Shown here piece after piece: positions 15,758 to 23,696 of a stretch of DNA of 64,000 nucleotides. The DNA lies in contig NZ_WAAO01000003.1 in NCBI RefSeq assembly GCF_008868005.1, forward strand, positions 1 to 64,000, given 5' to 3'. The notes below the pieces were generated by a model. That model ran no database searches. It worked only from the letters and a program-made list of their open reading frames with translations, and was not told the DNA's origin. The first letter of the stretch is position 1, and each line of letters begins with the position of its first letter. The translations under genes were made by a program, and so were the position numbers. The DNA is from Microbacterium algeriense. GTDB lineage: Bacteria; Actinomycetota; Actinomycetes; Actinomycetales; Microbacteriaceae.

Positions 15758-16998
15758 TCCGCGGACTCGCCGCGATGCAGGACCGCAACTTCCGCTGGTT
15801 CTTCCTCGCGCGCGCGATCACCATGGTCACGGGCTCGATGTCGTCGATCGCCCTGGCGTTCGCGGTGCTCGAGATCGACAACGACGCGCGATCCCTCTCG
15901 CTGGTCCTCGCCGCGTTCACGGTCAGCAACATCGTCTTCGTGCTGTTCGGTGGTGTGATCGCCGACCGCCTGCCGCGCGCCCTCATCATCCAGGCCTGCT
16001 ACGTCGTCGACATCCTGTCCATCGGCACGATCGCGGCCCTCCTGTTCACCGGCACCGCCACCGTCCCCCTCATCGCGGTGCTCTCGGTCGTGAACGGCGC
16101 GTCGACGGCGTTCGTGCTGCCGGCGATGCAGGGCATCATCCCGCAGCTGACGACGCCTGAGCACCTGCAGCAGGCGAATGCGATGCTCTCCTTCGTGCGG
16201 TCGGCGGTCACGATCGGCGGCCCGATCATCGCGGGCATCCTCGTCGCGACGGCAGGGCCCGCATGGGCGATGGTGGTCCAGGCCGCCGGGTGGGTGATCG
16301 CGATCCCGGTGCTCGCCCTCGTGAAGCTCCCCCCACCCGCGCACGGCGGCGGCACCACGATGTTCCACGATCTGCGCGTCGGCTGGCAGGAGTTCTGGAG
16401 CCGCTCCTGGCTGTGGGCGATCGTGCTCGCCTTCATGGTGATGAACGCCATCCATGTCGGTGCTTGGGGTGTCGTCGGGCCCTACATCGCGAAGAACGAC
16501 GACCGGCTCGGCATCAGCGGCTGGGGATGGGTCGTCAGCGCGGAGGGCGCCGGCGTCCTGCTGATGACCCTGCTGCTGATGTGGTTCCCGCTGCGGCGGC
16601 CGCTGCGCTACGGGATGATCGGCATGGCCGCCTTCGCGATCCCGCTGACCGTGCTCGGCGTGCACCCCGCCGTCGTGCTCCTCGCGATGGCCGCGTTCAT
16701 CGCGGGGGCAGGCGCCGAGGTGTTCTCGACCGGCTGGAACCTCGCGATGATGGAGAACATCCCCGGCGAGAAGCTGTCCCGCGTCGCCAGCTACGACATG
16801 CTCGGCAGCTTCGTGGTGATGCCGATCGGCACGCTCGTGTACGGCTGGCTCATCACGCACGCCGATCCCGCGACCGTGCTGGTCACCTCCGGCGCGGTCT
16901 ATGCGGTGATCGCCCTGGCGACCCTGGCCGTGCCGAGCGTGTGGCGGATGGGGCGCCCGGACGGCGTCGCCGCGTCGCCCGCACTGGCGGATTCATAG
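15754..16998 (+). CDS. MFS transporter, EntS/DitE-like exporter family
   Basis: A 414-residue protein with about twelve hydrophobic helices. It has the MFS A-like loop GGVIADRLPRALII after helix 2 and the family segment VLPAMQGIIPQLTTPEHLQQANAM, typical of actinobacterial enterobactin/macrolide exporter-like MFS proteins. The substrate is unknown. It follows the hpa operon on the same strand but is probably separate, with its own start signals 70-90 bases after hpaI. A GTG at 15715 would add 13 residues. The ATG at 15754 is preferred because AGGAG precedes it and it begins close to helix 1. Confidence 0.85.
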   Translation: MIRGLAAMQDRNFRWFFLARAITMVTGSMSSIALAFAVLEIDNDARSLSLVLAAFTVSNIVFVLFGGVIADRLPRALIIQACYVVDILSIGTIAALLFTGTATVPLIAVLSVVNGASTAFVLPAMQGIIPQLTTPEHLQQANAMLSFVRSAVTIGGPIIAGILVATAGPAWAMVVQAAGWVIAIPVLALVKLPPPAHGGGTTMFHDLRVGWQEFWSRSWLWAIVLAFMVMNAIHVGAWGVVGPYIAKNDDRLGISGWGWVVSAEGAGVLLMTLLLMWFPLRRPLRYGMIGMAAFAIPLTVLGVHPAVVLLAMAAFIAGAGAEVFSTGWNLAMMENIPGEKLSRVASYDMLGSFVVMPIGTLVYGWLITHADPATVLVTSGAVYAVIALATLAVPSVWRMGRPDGVAASPALADS

Positions 16999-17020
16999 CA
17001 TCTCCGGCGAGACTGTCGGC

Positions 17021-17734
17021 ATGACCTTCGCCGCGCTCCAGCCCCTCGCCGACCGTGCCGCGCTCTTCGTCGCGCTTCGTCAGGATGCCCTCTCCGCCGC
17101 TGCCGATGCCCTCGGCGACCATCGCTGGGATGCGGACATGGCCGCCGGCACCCTGACCTTCACGGCGAACGACGACCCGTCCCGCCAGCTCGCCACCCGG
17201 TCGCACCTCGTGGCGACGATCGCCCCCGGACCCCGTTCGCTGCTGTGGGCCTGGGCACACCCGAGCGGCGACCCGCAGGGCATCGCCGCTCAGCTGCGTG
17301 CGTACGGCGAGCAGCACCGTATCGCAGAGCTGACCGCGGCCGAGGTCCCGTTCCCCGCCGATGCCTCGGGCGACGAGGACTGGATCGCGCAGGCGGCGCA
17401 CACCATCGGAGGGGTCGCGGTCGAGCTCACCGGCCGCGCCCCGTACTATTCCGCGCCGGTGGGCAACGGCACGCGTGCGGTGTTCCTGCTCGACGCGCCG
17501 CTGCCCCCGCTGACGGTCGCGGAGGCGGTGGTGGCCCTGCCTCGGATCCTGTCCGGCACGGCGCTCTCCGATGCGCGCACCTCGGTGTGGGACCTCGCTC
17601 GGCTCGCCGGCTGGACCCTCACCTGGACGGACGAGTCCTTCTCCGGCGCCGAGGTGGCCGATGCCACCGGCACCGCGACCTTCCGCTTCGACGAGCAGGC
17701 GCGCATCGCCGGCATCGAGTCCTCCCTCCGCTGA
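17021..17734 (+). CDS. DUF6882 family protein
   Basis: A 237-residue soluble protein, Trp- and Ala-rich, with the family's [21 protein letters not shown] and YGEQHRIAELT segments. I recognise it as DUF6882-like; no function is known. No signal peptide or membrane helix is seen. GAGACT lies six bases before the ATG, so it may be leaderless, and there is no clear Shine-Dalgarno. It ends at a strong bidirectional hairpin shared with folD. Confidence 0.72.
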   Translation: MTFAALQPLADRAALFVALRQDALSAAADALGDHRWDADMAAGTLTFTANDDPSRQLATRSHLVATIAPGPRSLLWAWAHPSGDPQGIAAQLRAYGEQHRIAELTAAEVPFPADASGDEDWIAQAAHTIGGVAVELTGRAPYYSAPVGNGTRAVFLLDAPLPPLTVAEAVVALPRILSGTALSDARTSVWDLARLAGWTLTWTDESFSGAEVADATGTATFRFDEQARIAGIESSLR

Positions 17735-17745
17735 CCCGCGTTCCG

Positions 17746-17794
17746 GTCGCGAAAAAGCACCCATCCGAGGCCTGGATGGGTGCTTTTTCGCGAC
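17746..17794. terminator. 21-bp perfect-stem terminator, GTCGCGA family
   Basis: The arms at 17746-17766 and 17774-17794 are exact complements with a 7-base loop. They begin with GTCGCGA and contain A5/T5 runs, so the hairpin can act as a terminator in both directions between the convergent DUF6882 and folD genes. Confidence 0.75.
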
Positions 17795-17803
17795 TGGAGC
17801 GGG

Positions 17804-18682
17804 TCAGGCGAGACGCTCGGCGGCCTCAACCACGTTGGTCATGAGCAGCGCGACCGTCATCGGGCCCACGCCGCCCGGGTTCGGCGAGAGGTATCCGGCG
17901 ACCTCGGCGACCTCGGGGGCGACGTCCCCGAACACCAGGCTCTTGCCCGTCTCGGGGTCGGTCTCCCTCGTCACGCCCACGTCGAGCACGGCGGCCCCTG
18001 GCTTGACGTCCTCCGCACGGATGAGGTGCTTGACGCCCGCGGCAGCCACGATCACGTCGGCCTCCCGCAGATAGCGCGGCATGTCCACCGTTCCCGTGTG
18101 GGTCAGGGTGACCGTGGCGTTGAGGTCGCGGCGGGTCAGCAGCAGCCCGATCGAGCGGCCGATCGTCACTCCGCGGCCGACCACGACCACGTGCTTGCCC
18201 TGGAGGTCGTAGTCGTTGCGCAGCAGCAGCTCGATCACACCGCGCGGCGTGCACGGCAGCGGGGTGTGGATCGGGCCGTTGACGTTGAGCACGAGCCGGC
18301 CGAGGTTGGTCGGGTGCAGCCCGTCCGCGTCCTTCGCCGGGTCGATCCGCTCGAGGATCGCGTCCGTGTCGAGGTGCTTCGGCAGCGGCAGCTGCACGAT
18401 GTAGCCGTGGCAGGCGGGGTCGGCGTTGAGCTCGTCGATCAGGGCTTCGACGTCTTCCTGCGTGGCGTCCGCGGGGAGCTCGCGCTGGATCGAGTTCATC
18501 CCGATCGCCTCGGACTGCCGGTGCTTCATGCCGACGTACAGCTGCGATGCCGGGTCCGCACCAACGAGCACCGTCGCGATGCCCGGCGTGATGCCCTTCG
18601 CCGTGAGCGCGGCGACGCGCTCGGTGAGCTCCGCCCGGATCGCGGCGGACGCCGCCTTCCCATCCAGGATCTTCGCGGTCAT
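17804..18682 (-). CDS. folD: Bifunctional methylenetetrahydrofolate dehydrogenase/cyclohydrolase
   Basis: A 292-residue FolD. Catalytic Y49 and K53 lie in [11 protein letters not shown], and the folate-site motif [10 protein letters not shown] and the NADP-binding motif [14 protein letters not shown] are present, with [10 protein letters not shown] near the end. It interconverts 5,10-methylene-, methenyl- and 10-formyl-THF and so feeds the formyl donors used by PurN and PurH. It lies downstream of glyA on the same strand, 117 bases away, and probably shares the ZTP-controlled transcript, though nested inverted repeats in the gap may reduce read-through. Confidence 0.96.
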   Translation of the reverse strand: MTAKILDGKAASAAIRAELTERVAALTAKGITPGIATVLVGADPASQLYVGMKHRQSEAIGMNSIQRELPADATQEDVEALIDELNADPACHGYIVQLPLPKHLDTDAILERIDPAKDADGLHPTNLGRLVLNVNGPIHTPLPCTPRGVIELLLRNDYDLQGKHVVVVGRGVTIGRSIGLLLTRRDLNATVTLTHTGTVDMPRYLREADVIVAAAGVKHLIRAEDVKPGAAVLDVGVTRETDPETGKSLVFGDVAPEVAEVAGYLSPNPGGVGPMTVALLMTNVVEAAERLA

Positions 18683-18713
18683 GTCTTCGTCCCTTCTTCC
18701 TTACGTTGTCGCC

Positions 18714-18776
18714 GCCGAGTGCACGGCCTGTCGGCGAGTGCACGGCTTCATCGCGTGGCGAAGCCGTGCACTCGGC
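18714..18776. repeat. Nested inverted repeats between glyA and folD
   Basis: GAGTGCACGGC occurs twice (18717-18727 and 18736-18746) and each copy can pair with the single complement near 18763-18773, giving two alternative 14-bp stems. A further GTGCACTCG lies at 18785-18793. The element could terminate, attenuate or stabilise the glyA-folD mRNA. Confidence 0.6.
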
Positions 18777-18799
18777 GGGTTGTCGTGCACTCGCGAGGA

Positions 18800-20074
18800 T
18801 TACTGCTGCAGATCGGGGTAGAGCGGGAACGCGGCGGCGAGGGCGTCGACGCGGGCGCGGAGGGACTCCACGTCGGCGCCGGGGAGCAGCGCGAGGGCGA
18901 TGATGTCGGCGACCTCGGTGAACTCGGCGTCGCCGAAGCCGCGGGTCGCGAGCGCCGGGGTGCCGATGCGCAGACCCGAGGTCACCATCGGCGGACGCGG
19001 GTCGTTCGGGACGGCGTTGCGGTTCACAGTGATGTGGATGTCGTGCAGGAGGTCTTCCGCCTGCTTGCCGTCGATCTCGGCGTCGCGGAGGTCGACCAGC
19101 ACGAGGTGCACGTCGGTGCCGCCGGAGCGCACGGCGATGCCGGCGTCCTTCACGTCCTGCTGCGCCAGGCGCTCGGCGATGAGCTTCGCACCGCGGAGCA
19201 CGCGCTCCTGACGCTCCTTGAACTCCGGCGTGCCTGCGAGCTTGAACGCGGTCGCCTTCGCGGCGATCACGTGCATGAGCGGGCCGCCCTGCTGGCCGGG
19301 GAACACCGCGGTGTTGATCTTCTTGGCGAGCTCGGCGTCGTTGGTGAGGATGAAGCCGGAGCGCGGGCCGCCGATGGTCTTGTGCACCGTCGAGGAGACG
19401 ACGTGGGCGTGCGGCACCGGGTTCGGGTGCAGCCCCGCGGCGACCAGACCGGCGAAGTGCGCCATGTCGACCCAGAGCAGCGCGCCCACCTCGTCGGCGA
19501 TCGCACGGAACGCCGCGAAGTCCATCGTGCGGGGGTAGGCGGACCAGCCGGCGATGATCACCTTGGGCTTGTGCTCGATCGCGAGACGACGCACCTCGTC
19601 CATGTCGATCGTCGAGGTCTCGGGGTCGACCCCGTAGGCGACGATGTCGTAGAGCCGGCCGGAGAAGTTGATCTTCATGCCGTGCGTCAGGTGGCCGCCC
19701 TGGTCGAGCGAGAGGCCGAGCAGGGTGTCACCGGGGCGGGCGATCGCGTGCAGGACGGCCGCGTTGGCCGAGGCGCCGGAGTGCGGCTGGACGTTCGCGA
19801 ACTCCGCCCCGAACAGGCTCTTCGCCCGCTCGATCGCGAGCTCCTCCGCCACGTCGACCTCTTCGCAGCCGCCGTAGTAACGGCGTCCGGGGTAGCCCTC
19901 GGCGTACTTGTTGGTGAGCACGGAGCCCTGCGACTGCAGCACCGAGACGGGGACGAAGTTCTCCGACGCGATCATCTCGAGGAAGGTCTGCTGACGCTTC
20001 AGCTCGCGGTCGAGCACCTGGGCGATCTCGGGATCGACCTCGGAGAGCGGGGCGTTGAAGTAACGGTCGGTCAT
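18800..20074 (-). CDS. glyA: Serine hydroxymethyltransferase
   Basis: A 424-residue PLP enzyme. The Schiff-base lysine is K232 in [46 protein letters not shown] and [11 protein letters not shown] are the standard SHMT motifs. It converts serine and THF to glycine and methylene-THF. It starts behind an AAAAGGAG site. The 5' leader carries a ZTP riboswitch, tying expression to the purine intermediate AICAR/ZTP that builds up when one-carbon units run short. folD follows. Confidence 0.97.
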   Translation of the reverse strand: MTDRYFNAPLSEVDPEIAQVLDRELKRQQTFLEMIASENFVPVSVLQSQGSVLTNKYAEGYPGRRYYGGCEEVDVAEELAIERAKSLFGAEFANVQPHSGASANAAVLHAIARPGDTLLGLSLDQGGHLTHGMKINFSGRLYDIVAYGVDPETSTIDMDEVRRLAIEHKPKVIIAGWSAYPRTMDFAAFRAIADEVGALLWVDMAHFAGLVAAGLHPNPVPHAHVVSSTVHKTIGGPRSGFILTNDAELAKKINTAVFPGQQGGPLMHVIAAKATAFKLAGTPEFKERQERVLRGAKLIAERLAQQDVKDAGIAVRSGGTDVHLVLVDLRDAEIDGKQAEDLLHDIHITVNRNAVPNDPRPPMVTSGLRIGTPALATRGFGDAEFTEVADIIALALLPGADVESLRARVDALAAAFPLYPDLQQ

Positions 20075-20111
20075 GACGTGCTCCTTTTGACGACGGATTC
20101 GAAAGGGGTGT

Positions 20112-20195
20112 TCCTATCGGCCCAGGCGCGCGGTCGAATTCCGTGGTCAGTCGCTCCCCGGTGGTAGTCCACCCAGACGCCAGTCGCGACGGTTA
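20112..20195 (-). promoter_or_regulatory. ZTP (pfl) riboswitch upstream of glyA
   Basis: Read on the minus strand, the three conserved pieces of the ZTP/pfl aptamer appear in order: GCGACTGGCG (20187-20178), CCACCGGGGAGCGA (20164-20151) and CGCGCGCCTGGGC (20132-20120), the last forming the pseudoknot with the middle loop. It ends about 40 bases before the glyA start. ZTP riboswitches switch on glyA and folD genes when 10-formyl-THF is scarce. A possible TATGCT -10 box lies at 20203-20198. Confidence 0.88.
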
Positions 20196-20303
20196 CGAGC
20201 ATAGCGGATCGCCGACGCCTGCACGGCGGCGGATCGGATCGCGGGGCCGGGTGATCGCAGAATCGATTCGACCTCTCCCATTCCGCCGGAGCGTCGCGCC
20301 GGG

Positions 20304-20309
20304 TAGGTT
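20304..20309 (+). promoter_or_regulatory. Candidate leaderless -10 box for the GH20 gene
   Basis: TAGGTT ends six bases before the ATG at 20316 and supports that start over a TTG two codons upstream. Confidence 0.5.
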
Positions 20310-20315
20310 TTGTTC

Positions 20316-21827
20316 ATGGTCCTTCCTCATTCTCTTCCGCTCGTGCCCGCGCCGGTGTCCGCCCTCGCACGAGAGGGACGGATGCCGGTCACCGCGACGA
20401 CGCGCGTGCTCGGCTCCTCCCCCGCCGCCGCCCAGCTGATCGACGCGATGGAGCGCCGCACCGGGATCCGCCTCGACAGCACCGTCGACGGACCAGCGGA
20501 GATCGAGCTGCTCATCGATCCGGACTCCTCCGCGGCGGAGGGCTACACGCTGGAGATCGGCGATCGCGCGATCATCATCGGCGCCGACGAAGCCGGGCTC
20601 TTCTACGGCGTCCAGACGCTGCTGCAGCTGCTCCGGGAGGACGACGCCGGCTGGGGGCTGCTCCGTGCCGACATCGCCGACTCCCCTCGGTTCCCCCGTC
20701 GCGGCGTGATGCTCGACGTGACCAGGCACTTCTTCGGCGTCGACGACGTCAAGACGTTCATCGACAGCACGAGCGCCCTGAAACTGAACCACCTGCACCT
20801 GCACCTGAGCGACGACCAGGGCTGGCGCGTGCAGATCGACTCCTGGCCGCTGCTGACCGAGCGGGCCGCGGCGAGCGCCGCCGACGGCGCGCCGGGCGGC
20901 TTCTACACCAAGGACGACTACCGGGAGATCGTCGCCTACGCCGCCGCACGTCACATGATCGTGATCCCGGAGATCGATCTGCCCGGCCACACGCACGCGA
21001 TCGGCGTGGCCTATCCCGAGCTCGTCGAGGCGCCGGTCATGAACGACGCCCTGATCGCCGACTCGAAGCGCCTGGGTCAGCCCCTTCCGGTCGCCGGCGA
21101 GCCGTACCTCGGCTGGGGCGTCGGGCACTCCAGCGTCCGCATCCACTCGGAGCGCACGTACGAGTTCGTGCGCGACGTCGTCCGCGAGCTCGCCGAGATG
21201 ACCCCGGGACCGTACATCCACATCGGCGGCGACGAGTCGCTCGGCACCCCGCAGGCCGACTTCGACCTCTTCGCCGAGCGCGCGACGGCGATCGTCGTCG
21301 AGGCGGGCAAGGTCCCCGTGGCCTGGCACGAGATGGGCTCGGCCGCCGCCATCGCGGAGGGGACGATCGGGCAGTACTGGGGCAAGACGACGCCGGAGGG
21401 CACGCACGCGGCAGAAGCGGCGCACTTCGTCGAGCGCGGCGGCGCCCTCATCATGTCGGCGGCGAACGCGACGTACCTCGACATGAAGTACTCCGACGAC
21501 TTCCCGCTCGGGCTGACCTGGGCGGGCATCATCGACGTCCGGACGGCGTACGAGTGGGAGCCCACCGCTGTCCTCGACGTGCCCGAGTCCGCGATCCTCG
21601 GGGTCGAGGCGCCCCTGTGGTCGGAGACGACGCGCACGCTCGACGAGGTCGAGCAGCTGGTGTTCCCCCGTGTCGCAGCTCAGGCCGAGGTCGCCTGGTC
21701 TCCGCGGGAGTCGCCGGAGCGCGGATGGGAGTCGTTCCGGGTTCGTCTCGGGTCGCTGGCGCCGCTGTGGAAGGCTGAGGGGGTCGATTTCCACCCCGCA
21801 GACGAGATCCCCTGGAGCACACGTTGA
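20316..21827 (+). CDS. Beta-N-acetylhexosaminidase, GH20
   Basis: A 503-residue GH20 enzyme without a signal peptide, so probably cytoplasmic. A GH20b-like N-terminal domain (about 1-120) precedes the barrel, which carries MLDVTRHFFGVDDVK, HLHLSDDQGWRVQ, the catalytic D306-E307 pair in HIGGDES, and the substrate tryptophan region GQYWGKTTPEG. It would release terminal GlcNAc or GalNAc from imported chito- or muro-oligosaccharides. The stop overlaps the nagA start (TTGA), so both work in one GlcNAc pathway. It is distinct from the second GH20 domain at 31-33 kb. Confidence 0.92.
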   Translation: MVLPHSLPLVPAPVSALAREGRMPVTATTRVLGSSPAAAQLIDAMERRTGIRLDSTVDGPAEIELLIDPDSSAAEGYTLEIGDRAIIIGADEAGLFYGVQTLLQLLREDDAGWGLLRADIADSPRFPRRGVMLDVTRHFFGVDDVKTFIDSTSALKLNHLHLHLSDDQGWRVQIDSWPLLTERAAASAADGAPGGFYTKDDYREIVAYAAARHMIVIPEIDLPGHTHAIGVAYPELVEAPVMNDALIADSKRLGQPLPVAGEPYLGWGVGHSSVRIHSERTYEFVRDVVRELAEMTPGPYIHIGGDESLGTPQADFDLFAERATAIVVEAGKVPVAWHEMGSAAAIAEGTIGQYWGKTTPEGTHAAEAAHFVERGGALIMSAANATYLDMKYSDDFPLGLTWAGIIDVRTAYEWEPTAVLDVPESAILGVEAPLWSETTRTLDEVEQLVFPRVAAQAEVAWSPRESPERGWESFRVRLGSLAPLWKAEGVDFHPADEIPWSTR

Positions 21828-22996
21828 GCACCCACTCCTCCGCGACCGGTTCGCTGGTCATCCACTCCGCCCGCATCGTGGATCGCGGCGAGATCGTCGA
21901 GGACGGCTGGCTCCGCATCGAGGACGGCTTCATCGTCGCGCGCGGGACGGGATCGGAGTGGACGGCGGCGGATGAGGTGGTCGATGCCACCGCAGTCGCC
22001 GGAGCCGGGGCGCTGCTCACGCCCGGGTTCGTCGACATCCACGGCCACGGCGGTGCCGGGGCGGCGTTCGACGACGGCGTGGAGGCGATCCGCGCCGGAC
22101 GCGCTCTGCACCGCGAACACGGCACCACACGCGCCGTGATCTCGCTCGTGACCGCGTCCGTCGACGCGCTCGCCGAGAGCGTCGCGGCCATCGCCGATCT
22201 GACCGAGACGGATGCCGACGTCCTGGGCTCCCACCTCGAGGGCCCCTTCCTCGACCCCGGTCATCACGGTGCGCACGAGCCCTCGCTGCTGCGGCATCCG
22301 ACGGCGGATGACGTCGCGCGGCTGCTGGCGGCAGGCCGCGGCACGATCCGGCAGATCACGATCGCTCCCGAGCTGCCGGGGGGCCTCGACGCGATCCGGC
22401 AGATCGTGGCGGCCGGCACCGCCGCGGCGGTCGGACACACCGACGCGGACGCCGCGATGGCCGTGGCCGCCTTCGAGGCGGGGGCATCGATCCTCACGCA
22501 TGCCTTCAATGCGATGCCGGGGATCCATCACCGGGCGCCCGGCCCTGTGCTCGCTGCCGCCGCGGACCATCGGGTCGTCCTGGAAGCGATCGCCGACAAC
22601 GTGCACCTCGACCCGCACGTCATCAAGCTCGTCTTCGACTCCGCCCCCGGGCGTGTGGCTCTGATCACGGATGCGATGGCAGCCGCGGGAAGCGCCGACG
22701 GCCACTACGACCTCGGCGCCGTGAGCGTCACGGTCGAGGACGGCGTGGCACGGGCGGACGACACCGGATCGATCGCCGGCTCGACCCTCACCCAGGATGT
22801 GGCGCTGCGACGGGCCGTGCAGGCGGGAGCGACGCTCCCCGCGGCGGTGCAGGCGCTCACGGAGACGCCGGCGCGGGCGATCGGGCGCGACGCCGTTCTC
22901 GGCCGACTCCAGGAAGGACTGCTCGGCGATGCGGTGCTGCTGGATGCGGACCTGCGCGTCGCACGCGTCTGGACGGGAGCCCGGCTGATCGTCTGA
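21824..22996 (+). CDS. nagA: N-acetylglucosamine-6-phosphate deacetylase
   Basis: A 390-residue amidohydrolase. Metal-site motifs are FVDIHGHGGAG (HxH), GSHLEGPFLDPGHHGAH (Glu ligand), VGHTDAD and THAFNAMPGIHHR, with the catalytic Asp in ALITDAMAAAG. It removes acetate from GlcNAc-6-P to give glucosamine-6-P for NagB, which is encoded 5 kb away with a ROK kinase. The TTG start at 21824 overlaps the stop of the GH20 gene. A small hairpin follows the stop. Confidence 0.94.
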   Translation: MSTHSSATGSLVIHSARIVDRGEIVEDGWLRIEDGFIVARGTGSEWTAADEVVDATAVAGAGALLTPGFVDIHGHGGAGAAFDDGVEAIRAGRALHREHGTTRAVISLVTASVDALAESVAAIADLTETDADVLGSHLEGPFLDPGHHGAHEPSLLRHPTADDVARLLAAGRGTIRQITIAPELPGGLDAIRQIVAAGTAAAVGHTDADAAMAVAAFEAGASILTHAFNAMPGIHHRAPGPVLAAAADHRVVLEAIADNVHLDPHVIKLVFDSAPGRVALITDAMAAAGSADGHYDLGAVSVTVEDGVARADDTGSIAGSTLTQDVALRRAVQAGATLPAAVQALTETPARAIGRDAVLGRLQEGLLGDAVLLDADLRVARVWTGARLIV

Positions 22997-23008
22997 GGGC
23001 ATCGAGAA

Positions 23009-23025
23009 CTGCGCGCGACGCGCAG
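23009..23025 (+). terminator. Terminator hairpin after nagA
   Basis: A 7-bp CTGCGCG/CGCGCAG stem with a three-base loop begins 13 bases after the nagA stop. No T-tract follows, so activity is uncertain. Confidence 0.45.
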
Positions 23026-23060
23026 CTCTGCGCTCTCCGGTCGTACGTGTGGCGGAGGAT

Positions 23061-23520
23061 GGGAGGCCGCCGTTCCCCAGATCGGCGGCCTCATCCCCCC
23101 TCGTGAGATCGGGCGGTCGGGAACTCCTCCCCCGAGGGTCCCGACCCGCCCAGCCGGTGCAGTTGCCCCCCGCACCAGCAGCCAGAACTCCGCCCCCCGG
23201 TGGAGTTCGCACGGCTGTCTCACTGGATGAGATGACACTCACCCGTTTTCATTACGCGACTTCTCGAAAATCCTCGGGAAGCTCCTCGATCCGTGATCGA
23301 TGCGTGTGGGAGGCCGCCGTCCCCGATCGTCGGCCTCGTTCGCGAGACGCGGGCGGTCGGGCACTCCTCCCCCGAGGCTCCCGACCCGCCCTCTCGACAC
23401 GGAACCCCGTGTCGATACCTGAACCCCGCCCCCCAGCGGAGTCCGTACGGCTGTCTCACCGGAAGAGATGGCGTCGAGCCGGTTTCATTACGCGACTTCG
23501 CGAAAAAACCTCCCCGACTC
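23061..23520 (+). repeat. Tandem duplication of a structured ~240-bp element upstream of the sigma gene
   Basis: The 700-base gap before the sigma factor gene holds two diverged copies in direct orientation, starting at 23061 and 23308 with GGGAGGCCGCCGT. Each has a GAGGCC-type hairpin, then a strong stem GGGCGGTCGGG...CCCGACCCGCCC around the conserved loop ACTCCTCCCCCGAGG, a shared ACGGCTGTCTCAC block and a final TTTCATTACGCGACTTC block. Copy two also has a TCGACACGG hairpin. No coding potential is apparent. From 23531 to 23696 I see no clear signal. It may be a structured 5' leader for the sigma gene. Confidence 0.65.
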
Positions 23521-23696
23521 GCTCGCCCCGCGACCGACGCGGACGGCGGGACGAGTGTTCCCGAGGATCGACTCGGAATCCCGACGAGGGCTGGCTTCCC
23601 TGGGAGATTCGCGAGAGAATGGAGAAGTCGCGTGATGAGAGGCGCTCTCACGCGTCTCTTCCCGCGGAGGCGTATGCGCGCCCTGCGACCAGATGG

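Noticed and set aside
23061..23560. tRNA or small rRNA-like gene in the gap before the sigma gene
   Set aside because: The stems do not form a cloverleaf, there is no T-loop GTTCGA motif in place, and the two copies differ in spacers.
23049..23696. Upstream extension of the sigma factor frame to 23049 (216 more codons)
   Set aside because: The extension runs through the duplicated hairpin elements, has Arg/Pro/Ser-rich noise composition, and lacks a ribosome site; sigma region 2 normally starts close to the N-terminus.
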